Counted from the first letter of the stretch, positions 21,914 to 34,250 are shown. The stretch: 64,000 nt of DNA from Massospora cicadina (GCA_022478985.1 JAKSZP010008049.1:62001-126000), one strand, 5' to 3'. Numbers and translations are program-made. Notes: generated by a model from the sequence alone, not told the origin.

Positions 21914-23328
21914 TGTATCTTTGAATGTCTTTTAGGTCCTAATTCATATCAAATTAATTTGACTTTTGAATATTTTATACTGTCATATGTCTTTTGTATT
22001 TTTCTTTTGCAATGGGACTTTTAACCTAAAAAGTTCAGATGTCCTTCTTATCCCTTCATCCAAACTGGGCCCTAGGTATACTCTGAACTACCAGTTATCA
22101 TGGTTCAAAACTTATCCTCCTATGAAGATATAACCATCTATTTGGTCTGTAGTTCTTTTCTACATTGTGACCAAAATCTTGATTATAACCATTTTACGGT
22201 TCAGAGGTCCTCTGGGAAGATTGGTTATTTTCTGAAAGCATTACTTCCAATTATTTATTGATCTTCTCATCATACAACCAGCAGCGCTGTTTTTCCACGT
22301 ATAGAATACACTTACCAACATTGGCAATACTTTTTGATATTTTCATTCATTAGGTTTTATACCCAGCTGTCTATTAATCCAACAGTTCTACTCTATCTCA
22401 TTTTGAACGATGTTTAACTTTGCACTTCATTAGCCAACAGTTCCGTTCAATAGTTCGATTATTTTTCTCTAAAACGATTTTTGGCCTCCGTGGCCATCCA
22501 AAACGTTGAAAAATAATTCCACTTTTAAATCTATAAAACTTTATCACAAATATCTTTCTGGCCTCATTAAACCATCCAATTTCGTTTGAATTGATGAACT
22601 CATCCCTAGAAATTTCTGATTGTTTATTGAGTGTTATTGAGTCAAACAATTCTCACCACTATCTTTAATCAATCATTTCCTGTTTTGACTTAATATCTTC
22701 ATTGGTATGGTAACTAATACTCTAATTAACTTTGCTTCCTATTTCACCCAATGGCTCATCTAAACACTCACTCCTCAGGACCATTAAAAAGGACCCAATT
22801 TCAACCTGAGTTGATCCTGCTGTTCCTTGAGACTATTTGGGCATCTAATTTCAACCTGTTGGCCCTGCTGATGGCCTTTTATCTTCAGTAGATGTCAGGT
22901 CGAACAGGTTTTCTTTTCATCAATAGATAATTCCATATCTAGGCTGCAAGTTCTTCCAAATATTGATTATCACCAATCTACTTCACTCAGAGCTCCACTT
23001 CTGAGCTGAGGAACGCAATTTTCAATGATCCATCACATTCCGTTTCATTAGTGTTACTTTCCTTAGTAACTTATTCTAAAATTACAACATTATCAACTCT
23101 GTTCCCATCTTGTAGCAAACTTTCTTCCAAGGCTGAAAATTCTTGATGATACATTGAGTTTAGTTTTCTGATCACTGTATAAATGAAACCATAGTTTTCT
23201 AACTCATTAAACATATCCTTCTTAGTTCTTCTACTCAACCCATTCCTATATAATCTAAAAACTTTAAGAGAATTATCATTTTCACATATTCTATATTCAT
23301 TACTTGCACAGTTTTGTATTTTTGTAAT
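21914..23328. repeat. Repeat tract resembling the Gy3/Gy7 3' untranslated region
   Basis: The expected position of Gy3 gag and protease instead holds non-coding sequence. The tract 22030-22120 (AAGTTCAGATGTCC and following) is similar to 18880-19000. The tract 22790-22880, around GGCCCTGCTGATG, is similar to 50790-50860 of Gy7. So a copy of a 3' untranslated region seems to have replaced or interrupted the 5' part of Gy3. Short frames such as 22398-22649 (83 codons, minus) have no recognisable domain. Confidence 0.4.
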
Positions 23329-25200
23329 TGTCCATACTGTATAGCATTTGGTATGATTAGTTGATAGTAGTATGACACCGATATCCAGATGAATGAAGTC
23401 ATAGATCTCAGCTCAATGCTTGGCCAGTATTTATGCTAAAAGTACTTTTGATGTTTTGGAATATGGACTTGTTCCCTCATAACATCTGAATTGTCTTTCT
23501 TAATTCCCATTGATGGTTTCTCCGGTTGACACACATTTGGCAGCATCCCTGATTTGATTCTGCTTCTTCTCTGGATCTCCGCTCGGATACTTCTTTTTTC
23601 CTAAAGAGTCTCCTGATGGTCGCAATACAGTAATAATATCCTGTAGGTTAACAGAGCAAATGAATGCTGATAAAGTTTACTAAACTTAGTATACTACTGT
23701 ATACCTGTTGTGATTTTTGGCTTCCTGCCATGCAAGGATCTTGGTCCACCTGGCCGATTGAATCCTTATCACCTGTATCAACCCCAGGATGGGTGTTTAT
23801 TAATCCAGTTGTTTGTGCTGCTGGTGTTAACACCACTGGATTCCACAAAAGAATCGATAATTGTAAGAATATAAACTAATAAAAACTTGGGTTTTTAAAG
23901 TTTTTTTTATTAGAAATATAAAAGTAAAAACAACTCTTGACACTGCCAAATGTTCAGTAATTAAAATATTTGGAGTGTTGAGGGAATTTGAGGATATGTT
24001 TGTAATAGCTTAGCTAGTCCAAATTAGGTAATATGGGGGACAGCATATAGGAACTCGGATACCACTACACATTGATGGAATGATAGAAAGAAATTATAAT
24101 TGGCCAAAACATACCCGTGAGGTAACAATCATTTGAGCTTCATACAATCCACATATGAGAAATTTTCTTCACCTTGGGGGACCCACGCTAAGCCTATGTG
24201 TGGGTGATCCTCTACAGGGTGTTGGAGGACTTGGTAGTGAGTGGGGGAGTGCCTTTTGATGCCAAATTCAAGGTCTGATGGGTGGTCAGAGTAATCTGAC
24301 TGATTAATTTTTCAGTTATTACCCATGCAGATGGAGAAATGGTGTTTCCCTCAATTAAGATTCAATGTGAATCAGCCAGGGTTTTTTGGCCAAATCCCCT
24401 AACACTGTCATTAACATTATTTAATAAAATCATTCTTAGCATTGGAAAATTGCAAATGGCCAAATTTTTCCCTTTTTTGTTGAATTTGATCTAAGATATT
24501 CTTATTTTTCAGCTGGAGAGGGAAAAATGTTCACAGGTGAATTAAATGGAAACAAGCTTGACTTTATCTTTTCAAAATGTATTTTTTATTATAAGGGCCT
24601 CAGTGAATTTACAGGGAGATTTGCACCCAACCCTCAGTTGACACCTCTTCAATGGAACGGCAGCTGTTGCCATTGAATCACCCATCCTTATCTCAGCAGC
24701 AATGTCTTCCATCCCTGGCTAGGATCATCATTGACATCCTTTAAGAACAAAATGGTAAGAGTCAGAAAACGTGTATCAATGCTTTCCTGATCTAACATCT
24801 AGCCATATTTGGCAAGTGCTGTTTAGGTGAATGGACATATTACCCATTAAGTTAGGTCACAAACCAACTTATCGATTTGTTAGTTGCAGATGGCATCACT
24901 CACCTCACAACTTACTCCTTACATTCCCAATCAGTTGTTGATGAAACCTGACCAACCTTAATCAGTGCCACACCTGAGGTTAAAAACAACCATCAGATGC
25001 CCATATCGTCAGCAACTCTGCCTGACAAGATCTTGGGTATCTGTCTGGACAATATTTAACAGATCTGACCAGGAGAATAACCTAAATCCCTTGAACAGAA
25101 GGCCATGAAATCAGACTGTCCAAATTCCAATTGACCTCAAAGAGGAATTATCCCCTACCAATATCTGGCAATCTATTCAGTTGTATTATGGGCAACCTAA
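23329..25200 (-). repeat. Gy3 right (5') LTR, containing the same nested LTR
   Basis: Direct repeat of 15187-17061. The edge TGTCCATACTGTATAG (23329) aligns with 15187, and shared blocks run through GTTGACACA(C/T)A, ATGGAATGATAGAA and GGCAGCTGTTGCCATTGAAT (24659). A recognisable primer-binding site is not visible to its left, which weakens the LTR reading or reflects the replaced 5' region of Gy3. The right edge is approximate. Confidence 0.6.
23805..24452 (-). repeat. Nested Gy6-type LTR inside the Gy3 right LTR
   Basis: This is the counterpart of 15668-16340 at the same internal position. Its right edge is followed by a T/C-rich tract that on the minus strand is purine-rich (AAAAAAGGGAAAAA). 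Having it in both Gy3 LTRs implies it was already in the parental LTR before Gy3 transposed. Confidence 0.55.
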
Positions 25201-25519
25201 CTAAAGTCAAAGGCTTATTGCCAAAATTCATTTGAACCTTCTACTCCATGAGATTGACGACTTCAATAGTTAGTAAAATTTCTTGATTAGTAGTATTAAT
25301 TCTGCTGAAGTTAATACTGGAATGGTTGATGGAGTCCTCAAAGGGTAAGATACTCACCGGCTTGTCCATTACATAAGCAGGTCTCCCTAGGAGATGAGAA
25401 GGGGAAGCTGCTCCTCTGGACCCTTTTTTGATGGGGAAGTGAATGCCACCTGGTCCAAGTGGAGGGGAAGCTCCCTCAGACTTTCATGGTAATTAAGACA
25501 CTCCACCATTGTCTGTCAC
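25201..25519. other. No gene recognised
   Basis: Short gap between the right Gy3 LTR and the third partial copy. No open frame or repeat similarity was noticed. Confidence 0.4.
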
Positions 25520-26130
25520 TCCTACCTGTCATACAAGGATCTTTCACAATCTGCTGATAGATTCTAGCGCCTGTAATCCCCCAGGCTGAGCAAGAAGCTG
25601 CCTTTTTTACACTTAAAAAGATTCTGCTTTAGAAAATAAGAAACTATAATTATATAGAGAATCTTCCACCTAAATCTTCTTTTGGCGCTTAAATAGGAAT
25701 GTCAGCTATTGCCATTGACATAACACTCAGGAGTCATCCAAAAAATGATGCTTACTTCTTATATTTATAGTCAGATTCTACCTTAATTAAAACATGATCC
25801 CTCTTAGGTTAAATTATTGACAAAGATGTCCTAATGTCTTCACTCAACCCTGAAAATATCCTCATCAAGTTAGCAACCTGCTTAGGTAATGGGACCTTTA
25901 CCCATTAACAGCAGGTCACGTTTCCTATTAGTTAACCCACAAGTTTCTTCCAACTAAAGCGTTTTTAACGCTCAGCAACTACCAATAAACTCTTAATTGA
26001 TTGGTGACAAACTTTAATCAATTCTTACAAGAAAATTGAATTGTCAATTATTTAATCAATAATCAAACCACTCATAAAATATTGTTGAGAATCCTCCCCA
26101 ATGAAACATCAGTAAACAAGCGGGATCAAA
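25520..26130 (-). repeat. Third, partial Gy3-type LTR without the nested insert
   Basis: 25525-25590 aligns with 23720-23790 (C(A/G)AGGATCTT, then CCCCAGG). Directly afterwards 25620-26130 aligns with 16450-16900 (GCTATTGCCATTGA; AACCTGCTTAGGTAATGGGA; AGCAGGTCACG). The 0.7-kb stretch that in the other two copies holds the Gy6-type LTR is absent. It therefore resembles an empty-site version of the same LTR. Confidence 0.5.
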
Positions 26131-29100
26131 TCCTGATGAATAAGTAATATTCCATAAGGAGTTAAAACCAACGTAGTTACCATATCAGAAATGATACTTC
26201 CCACATCCACTATGAGTTTATAGTAAATGTCCTCAGAGGATAAAGCAGATAATAACATAAACAATTAAGCTTTATTTATGGGAATTTTAAATCATAACAC
26301 CTTATACGCAATAAACATGTGTGCCAGACATCTGGATGTTTGTCCTTTCAAGAATAATATCCAGATGTCTGGTAGCTCAAATTGCTTTATATGATTCAAA
26401 CGATACTTTGAAGGAAATTAAATAAATTAACTCCAAAATTTGCCTAAACTAACTCAATTTTAGTTATAACACTTGAGGAAAATTCACCTAACTATAATCT
26501 AAGGGGGCTTTTGAAGTATGAAAATAATTTTACAATTAATTAAGCCAGAATCAATTCAAGCATATTAAAATGAAAAAACCACTGCAAAGTTGACTAAACA
26601 ATTGTTTAATTAAAGTAACCAAATTGTATATATACCAATCATAAGTGCTAAAAAAGAAACTACTCAATAATCTGATTTGTCAAATATCAAAGTTTGACAG
26701 AATAAAATTATTTTAAAGAGATTTGATTGGTCAGAGATTAAGTGATCTAAAATCTAAACTCTTAATTCAAAATTATAAACTGTATAAGGAATGCATAAAT
26801 TATAATAAGAATTAATTAACTGTTGGTATAAATTGAATATATATTCTCAAATTCTATTGATCACCACACAAACAGATGTCATTATAGAGAGTACTGATAA
26901 TACACATCAAAGCACCAGATGAGTTATCAAATACCAGTTGAGCACTTAAAATAAGTATCCATTTTTAATTAGAAGAGGTAACTGACAGACCATCCAGAAA
27001 TTTCAAATGAAATCATGAATACAACAAAAGACTTCAACTATAAACAACACTTAAAAAATAAACTAAAAGGGGAAAGACAAAATAGGGCAGGAATTTACAG
27101 GGTCACTGCCTTATAACCACTAAAATAGGAATGTAAATAGGTACATTCTTAGTTGAGAATAACTTTTGTGGTTCAGCTACAGTAAATTATACCCAAAATT
27201 GATTCTAATGCTAATTTAGTTCTGATCTGCCCATCCAGATTATATCAAATCAAATCGCAAGAAACATCTCAAAATTACGCTGCTTTTATGACTTTCTCCA
27301 ACAGACAGTAGGTTACACCCACAGCCAGGCCACATATAGGTAACCATTGAGTAAGGAAGGGTTTATTGCACCTGGAAACAATGTATGGGTTTGGTTTATT
27401 AGCAATAAAAGAGAATGGATGTTGGATTTCTGAGCCTAAATCAACTCAAGGAATCTATTTTCACTCAATATAAATTTAACTGTGTGGCTAAAAACAAACC
27501 AGTAGTGGAAACCTCTTTTGGGGAGAAATGCTGCTGACCTCTTCTGAAATAGCCTTTTAAACACTGCCACTTCCTGCACAAATCCTTCTGGAAATGTTAA
27601 AATAACTCAGGGTAAGACTAATATAAGAAGAAAATTAGGGTACCTCACCCACCTCTCATCTACCATATGGATTATGCCAAAGTGACAGAGGGATGAAAGG
27701 CAACTATGTCTTCTCTTACAATGTATATTACTCCTGTCCTAGCCTCAAGGCTGCTAATCAAAGCTTACAAATGATAATCAATAGGCTCAATAGCAATAAA
27801 TTAAAAGTGTTGTATCCAGAGTCTCCAATTTTAAAATTAATGTAATGCAAGAAATTGTGAAGTCATCTGTTCCCATATGTATTGCTCTAACCACTTAGGT
27901 GGAGATTCTTTATATATGAAGTACTGCACAATTGGTATTTATACTAGAGATAAATTTTACTTTATTCTTTTGATCTAAGGGATATATAAATACCCAATTA
28001 TTATCAAATAAAATATTCTTTATAATCTCTTTCTCTTTTCTCTTTTCAGTACATTTTTTAAACTAATTTTGGTACCAAATTCATAGATCAATGTCAAGTT
28101 TTAAAGCTTTTTTGGTTATCATTAATGAGGAAATACTGTGGTTAAGCCCTTCAAGAAGCACCTTTACTTCAAGATTTTTAAAATGGGTATAACTTGGGAA
28201 CCTACATATACAATTAGATTTTAGCAGTGCACAGAATAAGCTAATAGACTTCATAATATCTCAATGTCACATATGACAACTTACAGTGAAGCTAAAAGTT
28301 TAAGGCTGTGCAGCAGACACTGCAAAAAGATTTTAAACGAGCAAATATAGATCTCATTCATATCTCAAATGCCCCATCCTCAATTGCTTCATTCCAGGAT
28401 GCACCATGAATTAAATGAAAATGAAGTCTTTTGTTATTATGTCTCTTTTATAATCACACATCTGAATTCTGGCTGCATATAAATTTATTCATGTTAAGTA
28501 TTATAATAAATCTCATTATCTTTATGAAGGCTTGGCTTTAGTTTTGTTTAGATATAAATGAAATTTAAGATTAATAGTATTAATGATTTGTAATGAAAAT
28601 TGGGAACATGGCAATATTTCACATGGTTTAATGCATTATCATCTACTTGAGTCTCAACTATGGCATGGTAGCAGTCCTTTGCTGAAATTAGCAGAGAAGT
28701 GAAACATTTTTTAAGATTTGTATTAAGTTAGGAAGTTGTTTAAAAAGTAATTTGAAATACAATAAAAAAGACAAAATATGTTTTAAATAAGAAGTAACCT
28801 CTTATACTTGAATCCTGAAAATTATAAAGACATAACTTTTTTAATCATCTACTTAATAAAACTAAAAAAACTGAATGACCAATGTACTGATTGACTGAAA
28901 TCTGAAACCTTTAATCTGATATGTTTAGTCTATTTGGGTGATTGCTTGAAAGGTTCAAATCTGAAACCATTGAGCATCATAAGTTCAATCTATAAGTGAA
29001 TGGTTTAATTAAGAATATATATTAATTACAAAATTTTTCACCAAAACTAATCTACCTAAATTATTGGGAAAAGCCTCTTAAAAAAAAAGGTGCTAAAAAG

Positions 29101-30069
29101 TATGAAATAATTATCAAAATTATATATATTCAATATGACTCTTTATGAAGTCAGTGCCATCTTACAACTTGACTTATAGATCTTTTCTCACAAATACAAA
29201 TATGAGCTTAAATTAGATTGGGTCCAAGTGTAAACTATAAGTAACTTGGATTAACAGTGCTGAGTATATATCTATACTATAAATAGCTATTATAAATCTA
29301 TCTAAAATATGTTACCAACTTAAAAAGAGTTTAAGCATTTATAAATTTCTCAATTATTTCATCCTTTTTAGCGCCTTTTTTAAAGGAGATTCTTTTTACT
29401 AAACAAAAATTTAAAGTCAGCTTTTTTCCAAAAATTTCTAAGCTAGTTTTTTTTCCAAAAATATATAACGTATTTTTAAAAATTCTTCTTTTTCCTGATT
29501 TCTTAAATCTCACTATCTAAATAAGCTTTTGAGAAATCACTATTTTCATATAAAAAAAATTGTATGATAAATATTATATCATAATAACTCTACCACAATT
29601 AATAAACTTGCAGGTATACCTATAGTCATTGTAAACTATTTTACTGTTTTTTTCATATTATAAATTATATTAGAAACTCATATATAGAATATATCTATGA
29701 TATATTAATGGAAAACTAATTATTATATCATTTTGGCTGAAAATCTGTGGTTATTTAGTCAATTTGATAGGCTTGATAATTAAGAGTGGTTAGCCTGGCA
29801 GGGTAATTACTACTTCCACTATAGTGCAGGTTTTGTTCAACACATGTTTAGAACCTGTACTGGCTATAGAAATCTCAGTTGGTATATTTGTCTCAAGGCC
29901 AACCCACCTCAATTACTTTTTGATAGGACCAATAATTTGAAGTAAGCAGATATAAATTTTATCAATTTATTATACTTTTTGTTCTATAGCCTCATTGGTT
30001 TTGTTAAGCAGTTGGTGGTTATTTTGTTTATTCAATAGTTTATTGGTTTCTGTATACATTTGGGATAGT
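26131..30069. other. AT-rich region without genes
   Basis: Nearly 4 kb of AT-rich sequence with no TE coding block. The only named structure is the hairpin at 26324-26372. A loose duplication (AAATCTGAAACC at about 28898 and 28958) lies near 28900-28985. A 60-codon Lys-rich minus frame (29331-29513) contains repeated FGKK and is judged low complexity. A pyrimidine run lies at 28023-28049. I see no tRNA, promoter or exon structure I can defend. Confidence 0.45.
26324..26372. repeat. 14-bp perfect inverted repeat (hairpin)
   Basis: The arm CCAGACATCTGGAT (26324-26337) is perfectly complementary to ATCCAGATGTCTGG (26359-26372), with a 21-base loop. Each arm is itself nearly palindromic. It could be a small MITE remnant, a cruciform, or the hairpin of a non-coding RNA. 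Nothing nearby decides between these. Confidence 0.6.
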
Positions 30070-31260
30070 TGATGCAATGGGTTTGATTAGTTTTTGTTGA
30101 GTGGTTGTGTAAGTCCAGGGGAACGGCCCCTTTGCCTAGATTTGGCAGTACTCCCATTCCCACCAAGAAAGGTCCTAAGAGGGCAGCTGTTTTAATGAAG
30201 TGTCTATAACTCTCCTGTTTCTAGCATGGTAGTGCTCAGTGCACAGAGACAACGCATGGAAACTAGCCGTTAGTACCAAAAGTTACTAGAGTCCAAAAGA
30301 GGGTGCTGGAGCGATAATAACTTAAAAGTGCAATAATGATATTAAACAACTGACCAAAAATGATGGGGTGCACAAAGTGAAAAGGTTTAAACGTTCCAGG
30401 TTGGAGGGAACTTGGGCGACCCAACGGTGCACAAGTTAAAAATTAAATTAAATTTAGAAAAAGGTGATTAACGTAGCACAAGACCTCCTCAAAGAGGTCC
30501 ACGCACAGGTTTTCTAGAGATAACATAAGAAAAAATGGGAAAACTAAGAAAAGGTTTCCAGAAAGAAAAGTCGACCAACAAGGAGTGTTGGTCATGGGAA
30601 ACAGAATTAAATGATGTTGGGGAAATACGGGGTTTGCTGAAGTCAGCCCAAGCACTGACCCACCAATAGGCACACACTACCATTCAAATTGGTAGAATAC
30701 GCTGAAACTGACTTCACTCAAGTAATCAATTGAAGTTGGATCTAACCCAAATTTGTCAATTTTGTAAATGGAATGGGTTTCAAACCCCCGTTCCTCAATC
30801 AACCAAATAGTGCCATTGTGTTTAATCAAATATACCAATCGTTTTAACACCTGGGCCAATGAAAGGGGCTGGGTGTTTGGCACATCATTAATACCAACCT
30901 GGGCATATTATCTTGTACCCTGCGTTGGTCTAGTGTGTGCCTGAGGTCAGGGAGGGCCTGAAGCTTCACCTTCTGGGCCTCCTGTCGCCCAGCCTTATCC
31001 TTAGGGTCAGTCCCCACTATGATATCATTCAAACATGACAGCTGACTCCCTTGTCACGCAGGGTGATCTCACCCATGCAATAGATGAGCGTTGGGTGACG
31101 ACCATCCCTCTGAAAGTTGCCCGCAATTTCCAACAATATCTTCTTTCAAATTAGTATGGCAAATTGAAGAAATTTGTGCTGAAATAACCTTGTTAAATTA
31201 GTTGGTATCATTAGGATCCACCATATTGTTCATAAAGGTCAAACCCACTGAGCAACAGAT
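30070..31260 (+). repeat. Chromovirus-type LTR fragment split by X-b
   Basis: 30070-30189 aligns with the start of the Gy5 3' LTR (40970-41090): TGATG start, GGCCCCT(T/C)TGCCTAGAT, and TAAGAGGGCAGCTGT. After X-b, 31039-31200 aligns with 41085-41220: GTCA(C/T)GCAGG, GA(T/C)(G/A)AGCGT and AAATTTGTGCTGAAAT. The orientation matches Gy5 (plus). The rest of the LTR is missing beyond about 31260. Confidence 0.7.
30190..31038 (-). mobile_element. X-b: second copy of the unclassified repeat, 6-bp flanking duplication
   Basis: This 849-bp insert interrupts an LTR that is continuous in Gy5. CAGCTG stands on both sides (30184-30189 and 31039-31044) but only once at the Gy5 position, as expected for a target duplication. 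On the minus strand the coding tract reads KLQALPDLRHTLDQRR, followed after a frameshift by NTQPLSLAQVLKRLVYL and NGTIWLIEERGFE. It is better preserved than X-a (frames 30677-30883, 30844-31032 and 30443-30673). No domain I know matches. The class is open: an unusual LTR, a non-autonomous element or a captured gene piece. Confidence 0.65.
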
Positions 31261-31659
31261 AGACAATGTGAGAATCGTTGGTCCTTCAGACAAACATGAA
31301 ATATACTAAAAATAGGAGCATCTTCCCCAATCGACTCTTTTATCTATTTTAATATATACAGCGACCTTTCTCTGTCCCGCTCACTTTCTACTATTAACAA
31401 CCTCTCCCTCTCTCAATCGCCCATCTTGCTTATATACAGCGGCTTTAGATGATAATGCTCTCATAGCTTGGCTATTATAAACCGCCAATTTCTCCTTGAA
31501 TTTGGCTTGTTATTCTCTAATTCTTTATCTCCTAATTGTAGGTGATTTACTTCATATTCTTTGAATGTCAACATCACCTTATCGCCTTATTACCTTATTT
31601 AGAGGAGATCCAATGATATCCCATTATATCCCAATATTGCCTTGTCTCAAGGCACTTAA
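31261..31659. other. No gene recognised; possible Gy4 3' end
   Basis: AT-rich sequence between the LTR fragment and the Gy4 integrase. Two TATA-like spots occur (31355 and 31430). It may be the remains of the Gy4 3' LTR, but no partner copy exists in the window. Confidence 0.3.
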
Positions 31660-31699
31660 ATAATTGTAACTAATATCATGTTTGGCGGATTTTTCCCAA

Positions 31700-32800
31700 T
31701 CCGCCCTAGCTGTCCCAAAATTATCATCCAGTCAAATTGGAAATTGTGGCATTACCCACTCCTTTACTGGATTATAAGGCTCCTATTGTTTTTATGGTCG
31801 GAGGAACTTTGCATGCACACAATTAATGATCTGTCCACTTGCAAGGTCTTTGATGGTATATGCGTCGACCCCAGTTTTTTCTGACTTCAAATGTAAATCC
31901 AAATACTGGCCAGTTTGTGTTTCTTCTCAAATCCATGTTGATCATGGAAGAGAACCATATCGCCTTCCTTGAACTGCGTCAACCCGCTATAACATCCTGA
32001 TTGGAGGCCTGATTCCTGATCTTCTTGGCTAAGATGAAGGAATATACCTTTTTTTTACAATTTGATCAAAGTGTTCATAAGGTTAGTCAAATAGTGGTGG
32101 GGTTCCATTTTGAAAGTGTCTTCTACACACGAATTAAGTAACGGAAGATGAGCCAGGTGTCAGCTGTATAGAAGTTGGAAGGGACTCTTCCTCATGGCGG
32201 AATGTTAACTAATGTTATAAGTGAACACAGCAGTGTAAAGAAGAGAGCTCCAAAAGGAAGGTCAATCCATTACTAATTTTCATAGTATGTTCACCAGAGT
32301 CCCATTCACCCGTTTGACCATTTCATTGAATTCAGAGTGAAATGGGGTTGTCAGAACCCCCTGGATTCCCATAAGCTCATTCAGTTTTGGAAGAATGTGT
32401 GAGGTGAAGTTGGTCCCATTATCAGTTATAAAAAACTGAGGTCAGCCGTGTCGCTGAATAATGCATTCCATCACAAACTTGGCCACTGTAACCACCCCCA
32501 AATCTCGTATTGCCCTTGCTTTGACCCACCAGGTCAAGTGGTCGATAGCCACAAGAATGTACTTACACCAGTTGGCTCCTGCTGGCAAGGGACCAACAAC
32601 ATCAAGGGAAGCTGTGTGCCAAGCAAAATGTGGCTTCACTACATGGTATGAAGACTTACAGTGGAATGGCTTTTCCATTTGGCTCTGATGGCAACAGGAA
32701 ATAGTTTTGAGCACATCAAAGCTCATGCTTTCCCAATAGTATTGAGGGTGCAACAACTCCATATGTCTTCCGCACCCCACCATGTCCAACTGCCTTGTGG
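31700..32800 (-). pseudogene. Gy4 integrase
   Basis: Well legible on the minus strand: the core reads SLDVVGPLPAGANWCKYILV (first Asp at 32601-32603) and FITDNGTNF (second Asp 32421-32423). The third residue lies in MVKRVNGTL, where the expected Glu is Lys (32313-32315), 36 codons after the second Asp. The C-terminal part (31880-32150) contains a FKEGDMVLFHDQHGFEKKH tract like the usual SH3-like end. There is one stop after IIQRHG and others downstream. The 115-codon frame 32442-32789 covers the N-terminal zinc region remnant and the first Asp. Confidence 0.85.
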
Positions 32801-32949
32801 GCGCTAATAATGATTCCCAGCCATACTGAGGGTCATGGAAAATTCATCATAGAATCGCTGATCTGCTTGTACAGTTCCCCATTCCATTGGAAGGTATTTG
32901 TTCACATCTCGGTTAACACTTTGATCACTTGGGGCGGTTTGTCGTCATA

Positions 32950-34250
32950 TTTTCTGCTGAGCATTCTATTATACATCACGTCGCTGAGGTCCCCTGTCAC
33001 TGCAACATTTAGCAATCAAGATAAACAGTCAGCGTTTTGATGCTTTACTCCTGGCCAATGAAGGATCTTGAAGTCATAAGCTGCAGCTTAAGGCCCATTG
33101 AGCCTAATGGCCTTCAGGTTCTTTGAGGTTCTGCAACCAGCATAATGACGCGTGATCTGTTACAACTTTAAACTTTACCCCATGCAAGTAGACTCTGAAT
33201 TGCTTATATATGTAGATCACTGCTAAGCACTCCCACTAGGTCACAGTATAACTACGCTCATTGCAGTTCAGACTTTGACTACAGTATGCTACAGGATGTT
33301 CCTCTCCCTCATCATCTTTCTGAGAAAGTACTGTCCCAACAGCATAAAGGGATGCATCCATCTGAACAATAAACTCCCGATCAAAGTTTGGATAGTGTAA
33401 CACCAGTGCTCTGGTCAACACCATACAAAGTGTATTAAAAGCATATTGATGACGTTCCATCCATTTGAACACAGCGTCCTTTTTTAACAACTCTAATAGT
33501 GGCCCCCAACACAGCTAAAATAAGGGATAAAGCGGCGGTAGTAACCAACCATTCTAAAAATACCTGATTTTTGCGTTTACTATTAGGTGTAGTCATTTTG
33601 CTGATGGCCTCCACCTTAGATAGCTGTGGTTTCAGCCCTTTAGAGTCTACCACGAACTCCAGGTATTCTAAATAATCTTGAAGAAGTTATATTTGAGGCT
33701 TAATTTTAATGTTTGCCTCAGCCAACCGGCGGAATACTGCTTCTAAATGAATGAGATGCTCCAAAAAAGTTTGAGAGAAAAAGTTAATATTTTCAAGGTA
33801 TACAAGAACACATAACAGTTTCAGGTCACCAAGAATAGTATCTATGACTTGCTGAAACATAGCTTGGGCGTTGCACAGCCCTTGAGGCATCCGCGTCAGT
33901 TGAAAAAGGCCTTTGTAGGTGATTACAGCGCATTTTTACTGTTCCACCGCAGGTAACTCAATTTGCGAGTAACCTGATATCAAGTCCATCACTGAAAAGT
34001 AATATGCTCCCCCTAACTGATCCAAAGCATCTTCGATCCTTGGTAAAGGGTATGAGTCCTTTTTTGTAATACTGTTGAGCTTTTAATAGTCTATTATTAT
34101 GCATTTGGTGCCGTACTTCTTTTTTACAATCAGAGTGGGCGAAGCCCATGGGCTTTTGGATGGTTTGAGCTTCCCTTGCTCTAACAACTTGTCAATTTCG
34201 TTAGTAACAACATCTTCCACTGCCCTTGATCAGCGGATTTGACAGGACCT
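32950..34250 (-). pseudogene. Gy4 reverse transcriptase and RNase H
   Basis: RT: MPQGLCNAQAMFQQVIDTIL at 33830-33890, then VLVYLENINFFS, where the active-site YLDD has become YLEN. RNase H: FDREFIVQMDASLYAVGTVL (33340-33400, first catalytic Asp in QMDAS), then EEHPVAYCSQSL and VTDHASLCWLQNLKEPEG (about 33100-33160). The usual two catalytic Asp blocks of RNase H are present, but a stop follows ERSYTVT. Frame breaks separate RT and RNase H near 33500-33650. Confidence 0.85.

Larger units (their letters stand above)
15187..25200 (-). mobile_element. Gy3: Ty3/gypsy element between 1.87-kb direct repeats
   Basis: A minus-strand pol remnant (19031-21913) lies between two similar blocks in the same orientation (15187-17061 and 23329-25200), read as LTRs. 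The left block starts, in element orientation, with TGTGCTGG at 17061. It is immediately preceded by the purine tract GGCAAGAGGGGAGA (17062-17075), the expected polypurine primer of a 3' LTR; Gy7 has a similar arrangement. Gag and protease are not recognisable between the pol remnant and the right block. The whole unit would be about 10 kb. Confidence 0.65.

Noticed and set aside
29331..29513. Lys-rich 60-codon frame
   Set aside because: Low-complexity AT-rich sequence with repeated FGKK; no start context or conservation evidence.
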